A stretch of 64,000 nt of DNA from Calothrix sp. NIES-2100 (GTDB lineage Bacteria > Cyanobacteriota > Cyanobacteriia > Cyanobacteriales > Nostocaceae). Each line of letters opens with the position of its first letter. Position 1 is the stretch's first letter. Shown here piece after piece: positions 17,333 to 26,370 of this stretch. The notes beneath the pieces are model-generated. The model was not told where the DNA came from, did no database searches, and worked only from the letters and a program-made list of their open reading frames with translations. A program made the position numbers and the translations under genes. Location of the stretch: the NCBI RefSeq assembly GCF_002368195.1, contig NZ_AP018178.1, positions 4,808,721 to 4,872,720 of the forward strand, given 5' to 3'.

Positions 17333-19975
17333 ATGGTTAGTAGCACTCCCTCTATTCAAGTTTACTGCACTCGTCCAAGTTGCGATCGCCCTATAAATTC
17401 TATTTCAGAAGCATCTCTTAATTCAAGTGCTAGAACAGAAATACGTTGTGCTAATTGTGAAATGCCTTTGATTTTAGATGGTCATTTCTTACCGCTAAGG
17501 TTATTAGTTCCAGATGAAGAAAGAGGCGGATTTGGTAGAACTTTCCTAGCACAGGATATTAACTTTCCCCAAAGACCACGGCGCGTAATCAAACAGTTGT
17601 ACCCTAAAAATACTCCTGGAAATAAACTCGATTCATCAGTTCTGGGAAAGATAGAAGAATTGTTTCACCGGGAAGCGATGATTTTAGCAGAACTAAGTCA
17701 TCAACAAATTCCCAGGGCTTGGGCATTTTTTGTAGTGGAAGTTGAACACCAAATCAGCCATCAACAAAGATTTTTTTACTTAGTCCAGGATTATATCGAA
17801 GGTCAAAATTTAGAGCAGGAACTAAAGGAGCGAGTCCAGGCTGGAAAACAATTTTCAGAAGATGAAGTTATCAATATTCTCAAAGAAATTCTGACAATAC
17901 TCAGGTATGTTCATCATTACGATGACAATTCAACAACTATACATAGGGATATTAAACCTGCCAATATAATGCGCCGTAGTAGCGATGGCAGGCTATATCT
18001 GATAGATTTTGGTGCAGTTAAACAGGTAGTAATTGAAAGAGCGCCCACTGAGACATCATCTAAAGTTATAACTCCAGGGTTTGCGCCACCTGAGCAATCC
18101 GCTGGCGAAATGGTATCTCCAGCATCAGATTTATTCGCCTTAGCCGCTACCTGTCTGCGTTTGCTGACAGGTAGCAATCCCAGTTCGCTGATCTGGAATT
18201 CAAATTGGAAGAATCATACGACTGTGAGAAACGAGCGTTTTGCAACCGTTTTAGACTGGATGCTCAAATACAGACAAGAAGACAGACCTCAGTCTGCTCA
18301 AGAAGTTCTGGATGCTCTTTCTACTGCACAACAACCTTTTTGGCAGAAATTTTTTGATGGGCTGAAATCGCTTACAAAAATTCCTAAACGCTGGCGTTGG
18401 ATAAGTTTTGGCTTTTTGGCTTTGTTCGTAGCGGCGATCGCAATTCTTCCACATCTTAAATACCCAAGATCACTAGACCCAAAATCGACAGCAACACCAA
18501 CACAAACACAAACTTCAACGCCACCACCACCTTTTGCAGAATACTTTAGCAGGGGAGAAGAAGCTCTAATTCAGCAAAAAAAAGAAACTTTATCCCTTAA
18601 CGAATGTAGAAAAGCTTATAATTCAAAGCAAACCGGGATAGATGCTTTTAAACAAGCTAGTTCTTCAAAGTCTCCAGATAAATTCAGAGAAGCTGAAAAA
18701 TATTTCAAGCAAGCTACAAATGAATTTAGAAGCGCTTTTAGAAATTCTCCTCCTAATAATAAGTGTGAAGTCGATCCAGAAACATGGATTTATTACTACA
18801 ACTCCAAAGCAGCTATAACTACATCCAAGATTAGCCTTCCAACTATTGCAGTTGTGATTCCCAGCTTAGAAGAACATAGGGATATTGCTCTAGAAATGCT
18901 GCGTGGTGTTGCCCAAGTTATTGAACAAAATCAAGATATGCCATTCCAAGTGCTAATAGCAAAGGAGAATAGTGACGACAAAGAAGAAGTTAAAAAAATA
19001 GCTAATTTTATTTATAGTGAAATCAACGAAATTCCTGGAGATTTTAAGTATTTTGAAAATAGTAAAATATTAGGAGTTATTGGTCACATCACAAGTAGCA
19101 ATACATGGTTAGCAGGAAGTATTTATGAAAAAAAACAACTTGTTTTAATTTCACCCACAAGTACTGCTGTTAGGAACGGTTACGAATATGTTTTCCGCAC
19201 AGCTTCTGATGACTTTATTGCAGCTGGGGACTTAGCGAACTACGTAGCGGATAAGCTTCAAGGAGAAAAAGTACTGATACTTTTTGACGAAGATGAGTAT
19301 AGCAAATCTTTGAAAGAACAATTTAAAAACACGCTGATACATGAGCGAAGGGTAAATCGGCAATATATTGAAGAGTGTAATTTATCGCTGCCAGAAAACC
19401 AAGGAATTTGCTCTGAAAAAGCACGAACAGCAAAGGCTTTGATGTTGGCTACCAGTCGTAAAAACCTGGATGAAGCACTAAAAATTGCTAAGTTTGCAAA
19501 GCAAAATCATGAATTGAGAAATCAACAGTTACCACTCCTCTTAGGAGGAGATGTTTTTTATAGCAGAAAGACGCTGGAGAAGCTTGAAAACTATGCTAAT
19601 GGCATGGTGGTTGCTGTGTCTTCCCACGCAAATCTTGCTAGCCAAGAGTTTACTAAGAAAGCCCAAGAACTTTGGTGGACAACAAAGGTGAGTTGGAGAA
19701 CACTTACTTCCTATGATGCAGCACAAGCATTTGTTACAGCTGTGACTGATATTCGGGAAAAAAATCTCGATCCAACTCGCCAACTTGTATACGAGCGGTT
19801 AAAGAATAATAATTTTTCTGCTACAGGTGCTACTACGAAAGTAAGATTTGAGTACGGCGATCGCAAACTAATCACAAAGGTTGGTGTTTTAGTGCAAGTT
19901 GATAGAAATAATGAGAATAATAGCGATGAATATAACTTTACTCTTGTGCGACCCATACCACAACGTCAAGAATAA
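17333..19975 (+). CDS. Transmembrane Ser/Thr kinase with periplasmic-binding-protein sensor domain
   Basis: 880 residues in four parts. A four-cysteine zinc-ribbon-like N-terminus (CTRPSCDRP at about 11, CANCEMP at about 43). A protein kinase domain (about 55-335) with Gly loop ERGGFGRTFLAQ, Lys in VIKQLY, catalytic HRDIKPANIM (about 204), LIDFGAVKQ and FAPPEQ. A membrane helix (WISFGFLALFVAAIAIL, about 355-372). A C-terminal type-1 periplasmic-binding fold (about 500-870; TIAVVIPSLEEHRDIA, then LVLISPTSTAVRNGYEYVFR), as in branched-chain amino-acid receptors. The layout predicts a receptor kinase that senses a small ligand outside the membrane. An NB-ARC gene follows after 100 bp on the same strand, suggesting shared signalling. 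Confidence 0.85.
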   Translation: MVSSTPSIQVYCTRPSCDRPINSISEASLNSSARTEIRCANCEMPLILDGHFLPLRLLVPDEERGGFGRTFLAQDINFPQRPRRVIKQLYPKNTPGNKLDSSVLGKIEELFHREAMILAELSHQQIPRAWAFFVVEVEHQISHQQRFFYLVQDYIEGQNLEQELKERVQAGKQFSEDEVINILKEILTILRYVHHYDDNSTTIHRDIKPANIMRRSSDGRLYLIDFGAVKQVVIERAPTETSSKVITPGFAPPEQSAGEMVSPASDLFALAATCLRLLTGSNPSSLIWNSNWKNHTTVRNERFATVLDWMLKYRQEDRPQSAQEVLDALSTAQQPFWQKFFDGLKSLTKIPKRWRWISFGFLALFVAAIAILPHLKYPRSLDPKSTATPTQTQTSTPPPPFAEYFSRGEEALIQQKKETLSLNECRKAYNSKQTGIDAFKQASSSKSPDKFREAEKYFKQATNEFRSAFRNSPPNNKCEVDPETWIYYYNSKAAITTSKISLPTIAVVIPSLEEHRDIALEMLRGVAQVIEQNQDMPFQVLIAKENSDDKEEVKKIANFIYSEINEIPGDFKYFENSKILGVIGHITSSNTWLAGSIYEKKQLVLISPTSTAVRNGYEYVFRTASDDFIAAGDLANYVADKLQGEKVLILFDEDEYSKSLKEQFKNTLIHERRVNRQYIEECNLSLPENQGICSEKARTAKALMLATSRKNLDEALKIAKFAKQNHELRNQQLPLLLGGDVFYSRKTLEKLENYANGMVVAVSSHANLASQEFTKKAQELWWTTKVSWRTLTSYDAAQAFVTAVTDIREKNLDPTRQLVYERLKNNNFSATGATTKVRFEYGDRKLITKVGVLVQVDRNNENNSDEYNFTLVRPIPQRQE

Positions 19976-20075
19976 AAAATTCCATCCACAAAGCAGAGTG
20001 TTTGTAAGTGGTAGGTGTCAAGGAATGTGCTAAACCCCTGCTATAACAATCTAATTTTTTTAAACCCTTGAACTT

Positions 20076-21677
20076 ATGCGTAAAAGAAACCGCTTATCTC
20101 TCAAAGCTTCTGAACTGGGAAAAAAACTTATCAAGGATGCTAGGAATAACGAAATTAAAAAAGCCACAAGGGAAAGAATTGAGGCAAAAGAACCGATTGA
20201 AAAGGATGAGTATATTGATGAAATATTTCTGAGGAAAGCAAGTGAAATTTTAGAACGGGATAAAAATTGGGATAAGGTCGAATCACTGCAACAATATGCA
20301 CTTAGTCCAGCGATGTGGAAGCGTTTCAAGGATGGTAAAGAATATATCAACGCTCAGAAATTTATAGTGTGTTGCCAAGTATTGGGCTTGAACTGGGAAG
20401 ATGTAGCAGAAAATGAAGTAGATGCTAAGAGGAATTTGAGGGAAGCACCAAATGTTGCTAATTTTTTTGGTCGCATCCAACAGTTAACTGAACTTCAGCA
20501 ATGGCTAATTAAAGAACGCTGTCGGTTAGTTGTTGTTTATGGAATGGCGGGAATTGGGAAAAGCGCCTTAGTTCGCAATTTAGTAGACAAAATTGCTGAC
20601 AAATATGATTACATCATCTGGCTTTCTTTGGAATCAGCACCGCCATTTACACAAATCCTCATCAGGCTGGTGCAATTTTTATCTAAAGGTGAGAAAGAAG
20701 AAGGTAATATTTCTGAACTCATGCAGTATTTAAAGGCTCAAAGATGTTTAATAGTGCTGGATGGTTGGCAAGAAATAATTGGCGATCGCAGCGAAGATTA
20801 TACAAATTATAAGGTATTTGGAGAAAAAATTGCGAAAGAAGCACACAAAAGCAGTTTATTATTACTTAGTAGAGAAAAACCTCAAAATATTGCATTATTA
20901 GAAGGAAAATTAGTTCGCTGCCAAAGATTGGGAGCTTTAACTTATGAAGAAGCAAAACAAATTTTAATAGCAGAAGGTCTTTCTGGACAAGATAGTGAGC
21001 TTGAGGAATTTAGCAGGCGTTATAGCAATCCGTGGATACTGGAGAAAATTGCACCGGACGTTCGTACTGTATTTGCTGGTGATATATCGCCATTTATGGC
21101 TAACTCAATTCTTGTGAATGATGAAATTACTAACTTTTTAGATAGGCAATTTGAAAAACTCAAAAAAGCAGAAATAAATCTGATTTATTGGGTAGCTATC
21201 AGACGCAATTTAGCTTCATGGCATCAATTAGTACAAGATCATGAGCAATTTTTATCCTACAATCAGCTATTTCAAACATTAAAGGATTTACTGGAAAGGC
21301 GTTCTTTACTAACTATAAATTCCGAAGATATCCCCATACGCTATATACTAGAACCAGTGATTTTAAAGTATACTACTAATAAATTTGTGGAAAGCAGTTT
21401 TCAAGAGATTAACCAAGTAGTTGTAAATCAAGATATTCAGGGTTCAGAACTGTTTATTACTCATAATTTTATCACAGAACAACCAGAAGATGAGGAACTC
21501 AATCAACAGCAAATGCGGCGGATTGTACAACCTATTAAAAAAATGCTTTTGGCTGAGTGGCTTAGTCAGCAACAACTGGAAGATAAACTCAGGAATGTTC
21601 TGTCCCTATTAGAAGATAAAAAATTGTCTTTTGGGTACGGACACCGAAATATTTCTCACCTAATTTCTGCTGGCTAA
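20076..21677 (+). CDS. NB-ARC STAND NTPase with N-terminal helix-turn-helix
   Basis: 533 residues. The N-terminus (about 60-115: ALSPAMWKRFKDGKEYINAQ, then LGLNWEDVAEN) has the form of the helical DNA-binding or adaptor domain found before STAND ATPases in cyanobacteria. The NB-ARC core has P-loop VVYGMAGIGKSALVRN (about 152-167), Walker B RCLIVLDGWQE (about 225) and a sensor segment SSLLLLSREKP. A winged-helix region and a short C-terminus follow. The usual WD40 or TPR sensor repeats are absent, so the protein is shorter than typical STAND receptors, either naturally or by truncation. Such ATPases act as switches in defence, cell death or regulation. It lies 100 bp after the receptor kinase. 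Confidence 0.8.
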   Translation: MRKRNRLSLKASELGKKLIKDARNNEIKKATRERIEAKEPIEKDEYIDEIFLRKASEILERDKNWDKVESLQQYALSPAMWKRFKDGKEYINAQKFIVCCQVLGLNWEDVAENEVDAKRNLREAPNVANFFGRIQQLTELQQWLIKERCRLVVVYGMAGIGKSALVRNLVDKIADKYDYIIWLSLESAPPFTQILIRLVQFLSKGEKEEGNISELMQYLKAQRCLIVLDGWQEIIGDRSEDYTNYKVFGEKIAKEAHKSSLLLLSREKPQNIALLEGKLVRCQRLGALTYEEAKQILIAEGLSGQDSELEEFSRRYSNPWILEKIAPDVRTVFAGDISPFMANSILVNDEITNFLDRQFEKLKKAEINLIYWVAIRRNLASWHQLVQDHEQFLSYNQLFQTLKDLLERRSLLTINSEDIPIRYILEPVILKYTTNKFVESSFQEINQVVVNQDIQGSELFITHNFITEQPEDEELNQQQMRRIVQPIKKMLLAEWLSQQQLEDKLRNVLSLLEDKKLSFGYGHRNISHLISAG

Positions 21678-21701
21678 TAAACTTTTATTTAAAGCGGATT
21701 T

Positions 21702-21734
21702 AGATACCCGACTTCTAAGAGAAGTCGGGTATCT
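21702..21734. repeat. Dispersed hairpin (GATACCCGACTTCT family), copy 2
   Basis: AGATACCCGACTTCT and AGAAGTCGGGTATCT with a 3-nt loop, between convergent genes, where it could terminate both. Same family as 14385-14417. Confidence 0.75.
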
Positions 21735-21740
21735 GGGCTG

Positions 21741-22757
21741 CTAATTATCAGTTTGACTGGAATTGGGCTGCGAACTAAACCGAGAGTTAATTCGCAAAGA
21801 TTCCCCATCTCTGGAAACATCAAATGTCAGAGGTGTGGGATTTTGACGCAAGCGAATTGCGCCTTCATCTGCTAGATTTGATGCAGGATATTTTTTCATT
21901 AACTCTTTGACAGCACTAATTCTCTCCATGAAAGATGGATGACTACTATTATTATCATCAACATAAGGTCCACGTGCCATGAGATTGAAAATTCGCAATG
22001 CACCTTTTGGATCGTAGCCAGCCCGTACCATATACATATAGCCAAATTTATCAGCTTCCAACTCTTGCTGGCGACTCAATTTTTTAACTGCGCTTTCAAG
22101 TTGTTCTCGTTTTTCAGTCAAGATTTCTTGTTTGATTAGCTCAAGTTTATCAGCATCTGGCTTTCCTTGGCAGTTGAGAACACGATATTCTGAGCTAGCT
22201 AAGGATGTATTTTGTGCATTATCTTCTTTTTTACACAATGATTTTCTGCGACGATTGGTATTTTGATAAGCATGGAATTTTTTCGTTTCTGTGGCGATTA
22301 AATTTTGCACTTCCGTATCTGCTTCTGCTTGCAATCTTTTCGCCAACTTCTCTTCAAAAGCAGTGAGATTGTAAGTATGAAGTTGTGTGTGGTGAGCTAT
22401 TTCATGACCAATAATGAAAGCAATAGCGGCTTGATCACCAGCTACTTTGTCGAGCAAACCTTTGAGAATGATAATTTGGTTAAGATCCCTAGCAAAAGCA
22501 TTATCATCATAGTCTTCTTCTATTTTAATTCGCCAGGGATATTCATCAAGTCCATTAGCCCGAATAATTCTTTCGGCGATTGGATAAATCGACTTTTCAT
22601 CGGCAATTACTTCTTGATCTGATTCAGATGAGCTTTGAGTCTGGGTTGCTGTTGGTGGTGCGCTCAATACAAGACTTGGGTATGTAAATAATGACAGGAG
22701 GCTGGCGCTAATAACTAAAGTTTTGCGAATAAATTTTTGCTTTGTTGGAGATGACAT
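21741..22757 (-). CDS. M48 family metalloprotease, secreted
   Basis: 338 residues with a signal peptide (about 1-32, ending LVLSAPP). The zinc motif IGHEIAHHTQLH (HExxH, about 115) and the downstream glutamate in ELEADKFGYMYMVRAGYDP (about 233) are those of M48 peptidases (HtpX/Oma1/BepA relatives). FNLMARGPY and SSHPSFMERISAVKELM form the conserved SHP-x-ER end. The protein probably acts in the periplasm or on the membrane in protein quality control. The linker at about 150-210 is highly charged and unusually long. It is convergent with the STAND gene. The protein substrate is not predictable. Confidence 0.88.
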   Translation of the reverse strand: MSSPTKQKFIRKTLVISASLLSLFTYPSLVLSAPPTATQTQSSSESDQEVIADEKSIYPIAERIIRANGLDEYPWRIKIEEDYDDNAFARDLNQIIILKGLLDKVAGDQAAIAFIIGHEIAHHTQLHTYNLTAFEEKLAKRLQAEADTEVQNLIATETKKFHAYQNTNRRRKSLCKKEDNAQNTSLASSEYRVLNCQGKPDADKLELIKQEILTEKREQLESAVKKLSRQQELEADKFGYMYMVRAGYDPKGALRIFNLMARGPYVDDNNSSHPSFMERISAVKELMKKYPASNLADEGAIRLRQNPTPLTFDVSRDGESLRINSRFSSQPNSSQTDN

Positions 22758-22798
22758 AATAATAATCCTCTATTTGGTATTGCACTAGATTGGAGTAT

Positions 22799-22904
22799 TA
22801 GACTTCTTGCATAAATCTTTTCGTGTTGTTTAGTATTGGCGTTAAGAGCTTCACACAAAGACGCAAAGAAGAACACGAAAATTAACACTTGTGCAAGAGG
22901 TCTA
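22799..22904. repeat. Small inverted-repeat element bounded by TA
   Basis: Ends TAGACTTCTTGCATAA and, inverted, TAGACCTCTTGCACAA pair with two mismatches, and CGTGTT-type inner arms extend the match. TA dinucleotides at both outer ends resemble a MITE of an IS630/mariner-type element. It fills much of the gap 22758-23105, which contains no gene. Confidence 0.55.
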
Positions 22905-23105
22905 TTCTTTAAGAGTGAGGAGTAGCATCAAGTCCAAAAAATATATTTTCAATATGGTAATTTCAGGCAATTCTCCTACTCTCATGGCTTCAAAGTTTTA
23001 ATAAGTCTCACTTGGAGGTGCAAAATTCTTAAGTTTATCAAAATTTTTTGGAGTGAGACTTATTGGTTGAGCAATTAATAAATTACTTCAATTTGAGTAA
23101 CCAAT

Positions 23106-23672
23106 TTACTCTGGATAAACGCGGAAAGAATCAAAGAAATTAACAGATTCGGTGGTTAACTCATCTGGTGTTAAAGCTCCCATAAAGTAAAGGCGTTGGT
23201 TGACGACAAATGCGCGATATTGTCCTAAACTACCGTCAGAGTGTTGCATTAGTAGCTCTAATCCTGGATAATTATCAATTTCAAGATTGGTACTTTTAAT
23301 CACCTTGCCGGTCAAACCAATGGTTTCTCGCATTGCACTTTGCAAGATTTGCCGAATCTGTGGAATCGGGATTCTGGAGGCTTCGGGAAAATCTGTATTA
23401 ATCATCGTGTAAACAGTTTTATTGGAGCTTACAGATGTCAATTCATAAATTTCATTTTTGGTGATGATTCCTGGCATCATAATTTCAAAATCGCGATTTG
23501 GTCCGATGTAAGTATCATTGAGAGCAATCTGATTTTTATTCAGCAACGTTAAATTATCTGGATATTTTTGATTGCTATCTAGCGCTGTTGCTGAGTTCTG
23601 TATTCCTACAGGTATGGCGACAAACATGATAAGATTAATCAGAGTAGGTAGCATCTTGTTAAGTTGCATCAC
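23106..23672 (-). CDS. Secreted hypothetical protein (188 aa)
   Basis: A signal peptide (1-31, ending QNSATALD) is followed by one compact domain of about 150 residues. That domain begins FEIMMPGIITKNE and contains YTMINTDFPEAS, IRQILQSAMRETIGLTG and SLGQYRAFVVNQRLYFMGAL, ending NFFDSFRVYPE. The pattern of alternating strands with a final FFDSFR is seen in many small cyanobacterial exported proteins without assigned function. No catalytic motif is evident. It lies near the M48 protease on the same strand but with a 348-bp gap, so an operon is unlikely. Confidence 0.7.
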   Translation of the reverse strand: MMQLNKMLPTLINLIMFVAIPVGIQNSATALDSNQKYPDNLTLLNKNQIALNDTYIGPNRDFEIMMPGIITKNEIYELTSVSSNKTVYTMINTDFPEASRIPIPQIRQILQSAMRETIGLTGKVIKSTNLEIDNYPGLELLMQHSDGSLGQYRAFVVNQRLYFMGALTPDELTTESVNFFDSFRVYPE

Positions 23673-23916
23673 TTCTTCTCCTTTGCTGTCTGAATTGTGT
23701 AGATTTTTATTGCAACAAAATTCTATGTCTGCAATGTCCTGTGTAGTTCAAGCAAAACTAATAAACTGCTATTTGTTACCAGCAAGATTAGGAAACCTCT
23801 ATGTTGGTAGAGTAGCGAAAACAAGAAGTAGTTTGCAAGCTGCAAATAAGACTCATAATTGCTCACAAAAAAGCTCACTTATGGCTCAGTAAAAAGTTCA
23901 GTTAAGCTAGAGTAAG

Positions 23917-24021
23917 TCTTGTGTACAAATTGCTAGTTTTAGCGATCGCCAAAAAGCAGAAGCCTTTGCTAGAGAAGTCGGCGGCGAAGTTGGCGAACCT
24001 AACTCTAAACAGCAGCCATAG
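23917..24021 (+). pseudogene. Relic of a SPOR-domain gene end
   Basis: The frame reads CVQIASFSDRQKAEAFAREV, then GGEVGEPNSKQQP and a stop at 24019-24021. The first block is a good SPOR (peptidoglycan-binding) repeat start: VQIASFSDRQKAEAFA. No upstream start or continuing gene exists, so this is a 3' fragment of a lost gene in the repeat-rich gap 23673-24676. Confidence 0.45.
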
Positions 24022-24071
24022 AACCTGCATTGATTTACGCCAACCTTTACTAGCGTCAGATATCAATAAGG

Positions 24072-24244
24072 AACGTTAACACGTTGGTCACAAATGCGTT
24101 AACGTTCTCTATGGATGAGGTAACGTTAATAACAAACCTTAAAGCGTTGGTCACAAATGCGTTAACGTTCTCTATGGATGAGGTAACGTTAATAACAAAC
24201 CTTAAAGCGTTGGTCACAAATGCGTTAACGTTCTCTATGGATGG
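24072..24244. repeat. Tandem 63-bp repeats with TTGGTCACAAA hairpin loop
   Basis: Two full 63-bp units (24119-24181 and 24182-24244) follow a partial unit (24072-24118). Each contains GTTGGTCACAAATGCG and GTTAACGTTCTCTATGG. In the first unit AACGTTAAC pairs with GTTAACGTT around the loop. A diverged single copy is at 14461-14527. No gene is present. Confidence 0.8.
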
Positions 24245-24249
24245 CTTGT

Positions 24250-24500
24250 CGTAGACATCGCACCCTTGACCAAAGTTACTGTACTTTCTACACCAGATGC
24301 CTTGTGGTGATGGCTCTCTAGCCCGCTACGAGTGTAGCTTACTCAAATGAAATCCGCTGTATCTGGCACGATTTGCGATCGCCCCCGATCCTCTACCAGC
24401 AGCCGATCGCAGCAAATGCTTTTAACTGTGCCAACATTACTGTACTTTTGAAACCAAGGGCGATCGCATCTTTGAATCTTACCCGAAATTGTTGAGCGCG
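24250..24500 (-). pseudogene. Two decayed copies of the CLC/USP gene 3' end
   Basis: On the minus strand 24255-24300 reads ASGVESTVTLVKGAM. This nearly repeats the end of the chloride-channel protein encoded at 45749-48391 (ASGVESTVILVRGAI). A second, weaker match (ATTACTGTACTTT followed by GGGCGATCGC) lies at 24437-24475. Both match at DNA level with substitutions and indels and have no open frame. They look like remnants of a universal-stress-domain gene related to the clc gene. Confidence 0.45.
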
Positions 24501-24676
24501 ATCGCTGGTATCTATCGCTTGAATGCGCTACAATAATATAGAACAAATGTATTTGTATCTAATGTTATCTTCCTATACTCACTGACTTTTCCCTTGTTCA
24601 TTTGGGCATTTCAGATTTCAATTCAGCAACAGTAAAAATTATTTCTCCTCTACCCTTACACCCATTTTGAATAGAG

Positions 24677-26314
24677 ATGAGCAATTTTCATCAACATGGA
24701 ACAGGAGATGCAACCGATAGCAGCCAGAATCAGCAATACGCCTCGTTGATAGAGGAATTAGATTTGATGATTCGGGCAAGGTATCCATTATTATATGTGA
24801 TTTCCGTAGAAGAAGAACCTGTAGAAGAAGTGCTGCGGCAAGTTGCATCCCGTTCTGCGCCCCAACGACAGGTATTATTTTGGGATATTGTGCGGGGTTG
24901 GAGTGACAATGGTGCAGATAAGGGTTCGGTGATGGCTGCATTAGCACGGATTGGCAAAGCTGATGGACAAACACCTGCAATGTTTGTACTGCGGGATTTG
25001 CATCCATTTATCAAAAATCCGACTAACGACAGGAACGCACCTATAGTTAGGGAGTTACGCAACTTGACGCGGGAGTTAAAGCGATCGCGGAAAGTTATCA
25101 TTACCACCAGTCATACTTTAGAACTTCCCGACGAGTTACTGCAAGAGGTGACAGTGGTTGATTTTCCCTTACCTAGTGTGAGCGAAATCAATCATTTGAT
25201 TGCACAGTTAGTAGTACCAGATAAATTAAATGTAGCCGGCTTGGCGCGGGAACAGTTAGTTAAAGCCTGCCAAGGTTTAAGCCGCACTCGGATTTCTCGG
25301 GTGTTAGCCAAAGCCTTAGCAGCTAAACAGCAGGTAAACGAGTCTGACATTGACGGTGTGTTAGCAGAAAAGAAGCAAGCAATCCGCCAAACCGGGATTT
25401 TAGAATTTTTCACACCCCAAGAATCACTCAAACGAGTTGGGGGATTAGATCAACTCAAACAGTGGGTACTGATGCGACAGGATGCTTTTACCGAAGAAGC
25501 CAGACGCTACGGTATTCCTAACCCCAAAGGGATGTTGCTGGTGGGGATACAGGGAACAGGTAAATCCCTCTCCGCCAAAACCATAGCCCATGAATGGCGC
25601 TTACCTTTGTTGAGATTAGATTCCGGGCGGTTATTTGGTGGGATTGTTGGGGAAAGCGAAAGCCGGGTACGCCAAATGATTCAGCTAACCGAAGCAATGG
25701 CACCTTGCGTATTGTGGATTGATGAAATTGACAAAGCCTTTGGTAATATTACCAGTGGGATTGATGGGGATTCGGGAACATCGCGCCGGGTGTTTGGCAG
25801 TTTAATTACCTGGATGCAAGAGAAAACTAGTCCAGTATTTATTGTCGCCACCGCCAATAATGTGCAAATATTACCAGCCGAGTTGTTACGTAAAGGAAGA
25901 TTTGATGAGATATTCTTTTTGAATTTACCTAACGAAGTCGAACGCAAAGAGATATTTAAAGTACATTTGCAACGGTTACGCCCCAATCGCCTGCGAGAAT
26001 TCAACTTAGCTTTGTTAGCGCAAAAAACTGCTAACTTCAGCGGTGCGGAAATTGAGCAAGTAATAGTTGATGCCATGCACCAAGCATTTTCCACAAGGAT
26101 TGAAGGACAGCGGCGAGACTTCAATACAGAAGATATTTTACAGGCTGTTGGGCAGACAGTGCCCTTAGCTGCGATCGCCCGCGATCAAATTGAAGCCTTA
26201 AAGCAATGGGCTGCTGAAGCAGGCGCCAGGGCGGCTTCTAATGATATCCAATTAGTAGAGGAATTAAAACAATACTCAAACCAACAAGACATAGGGCCTT
26301 TAGAAGTTGATTAA
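24677..26314 (+). CDS. AAA ATPase, Ycf46-like
   Basis: 545 residues. Residues 1-240 form the N-terminal domain typical of Ycf46-type proteins (LIRARYPLLYVISVEEE-like opening, then FVLRDLHPFI and RKVIITTSHTLELP), a degenerate AAA module. Residues 255-500 are a canonical AAA domain: Walker A VGIQGTGKSLSAKTIA (about 287), Walker B CVLWIDEIDKAFG (about 344), sensor VATANNVQILP and arginine-finger region RKGRFDEIFF. Cyanobacterial and plastid Ycf46 proteins are poorly characterised; roles in carbon or stress regulation have been discussed. Two DUF1257 (Ycf35) genes follow on the same strand, a combination suggesting an ATPase with small adaptors. It heads the unusual 24.7-45.5 kb block. Confidence 0.85.
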   Translation: MSNFHQHGTGDATDSSQNQQYASLIEELDLMIRARYPLLYVISVEEEPVEEVLRQVASRSAPQRQVLFWDIVRGWSDNGADKGSVMAALARIGKADGQTPAMFVLRDLHPFIKNPTNDRNAPIVRELRNLTRELKRSRKVIITTSHTLELPDELLQEVTVVDFPLPSVSEINHLIAQLVVPDKLNVAGLAREQLVKACQGLSRTRISRVLAKALAAKQQVNESDIDGVLAEKKQAIRQTGILEFFTPQESLKRVGGLDQLKQWVLMRQDAFTEEARRYGIPNPKGMLLVGIQGTGKSLSAKTIAHEWRLPLLRLDSGRLFGGIVGESESRVRQMIQLTEAMAPCVLWIDEIDKAFGNITSGIDGDSGTSRRVFGSLITWMQEKTSPVFIVATANNVQILPAELLRKGRFDEIFFLNLPNEVERKEIFKVHLQRLRPNRLREFNLALLAQKTANFSGAEIEQVIVDAMHQAFSTRIEGQRRDFNTEDILQAVGQTVPLAAIARDQIEALKQWAAEAGARAASNDIQLVEELKQYSNQQDIGPLEVD

Positions 26315-26370
26315 AATAGAAAAACTTTGCGGTTCTTTTTTTATCCAAAATCTCAAACACAAAATCATTT

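Noticed and set aside
24072..24244. CRISPR-like array
   Set aside because: Units are directly adjacent with near-identical whole 63-bp sequence and no unique spacers.
24343..24546. 67-codon minus-strand frame
   Set aside because: Overlaps decayed clc-like sequence and HIP1-rich DNA; no protein-like signal.
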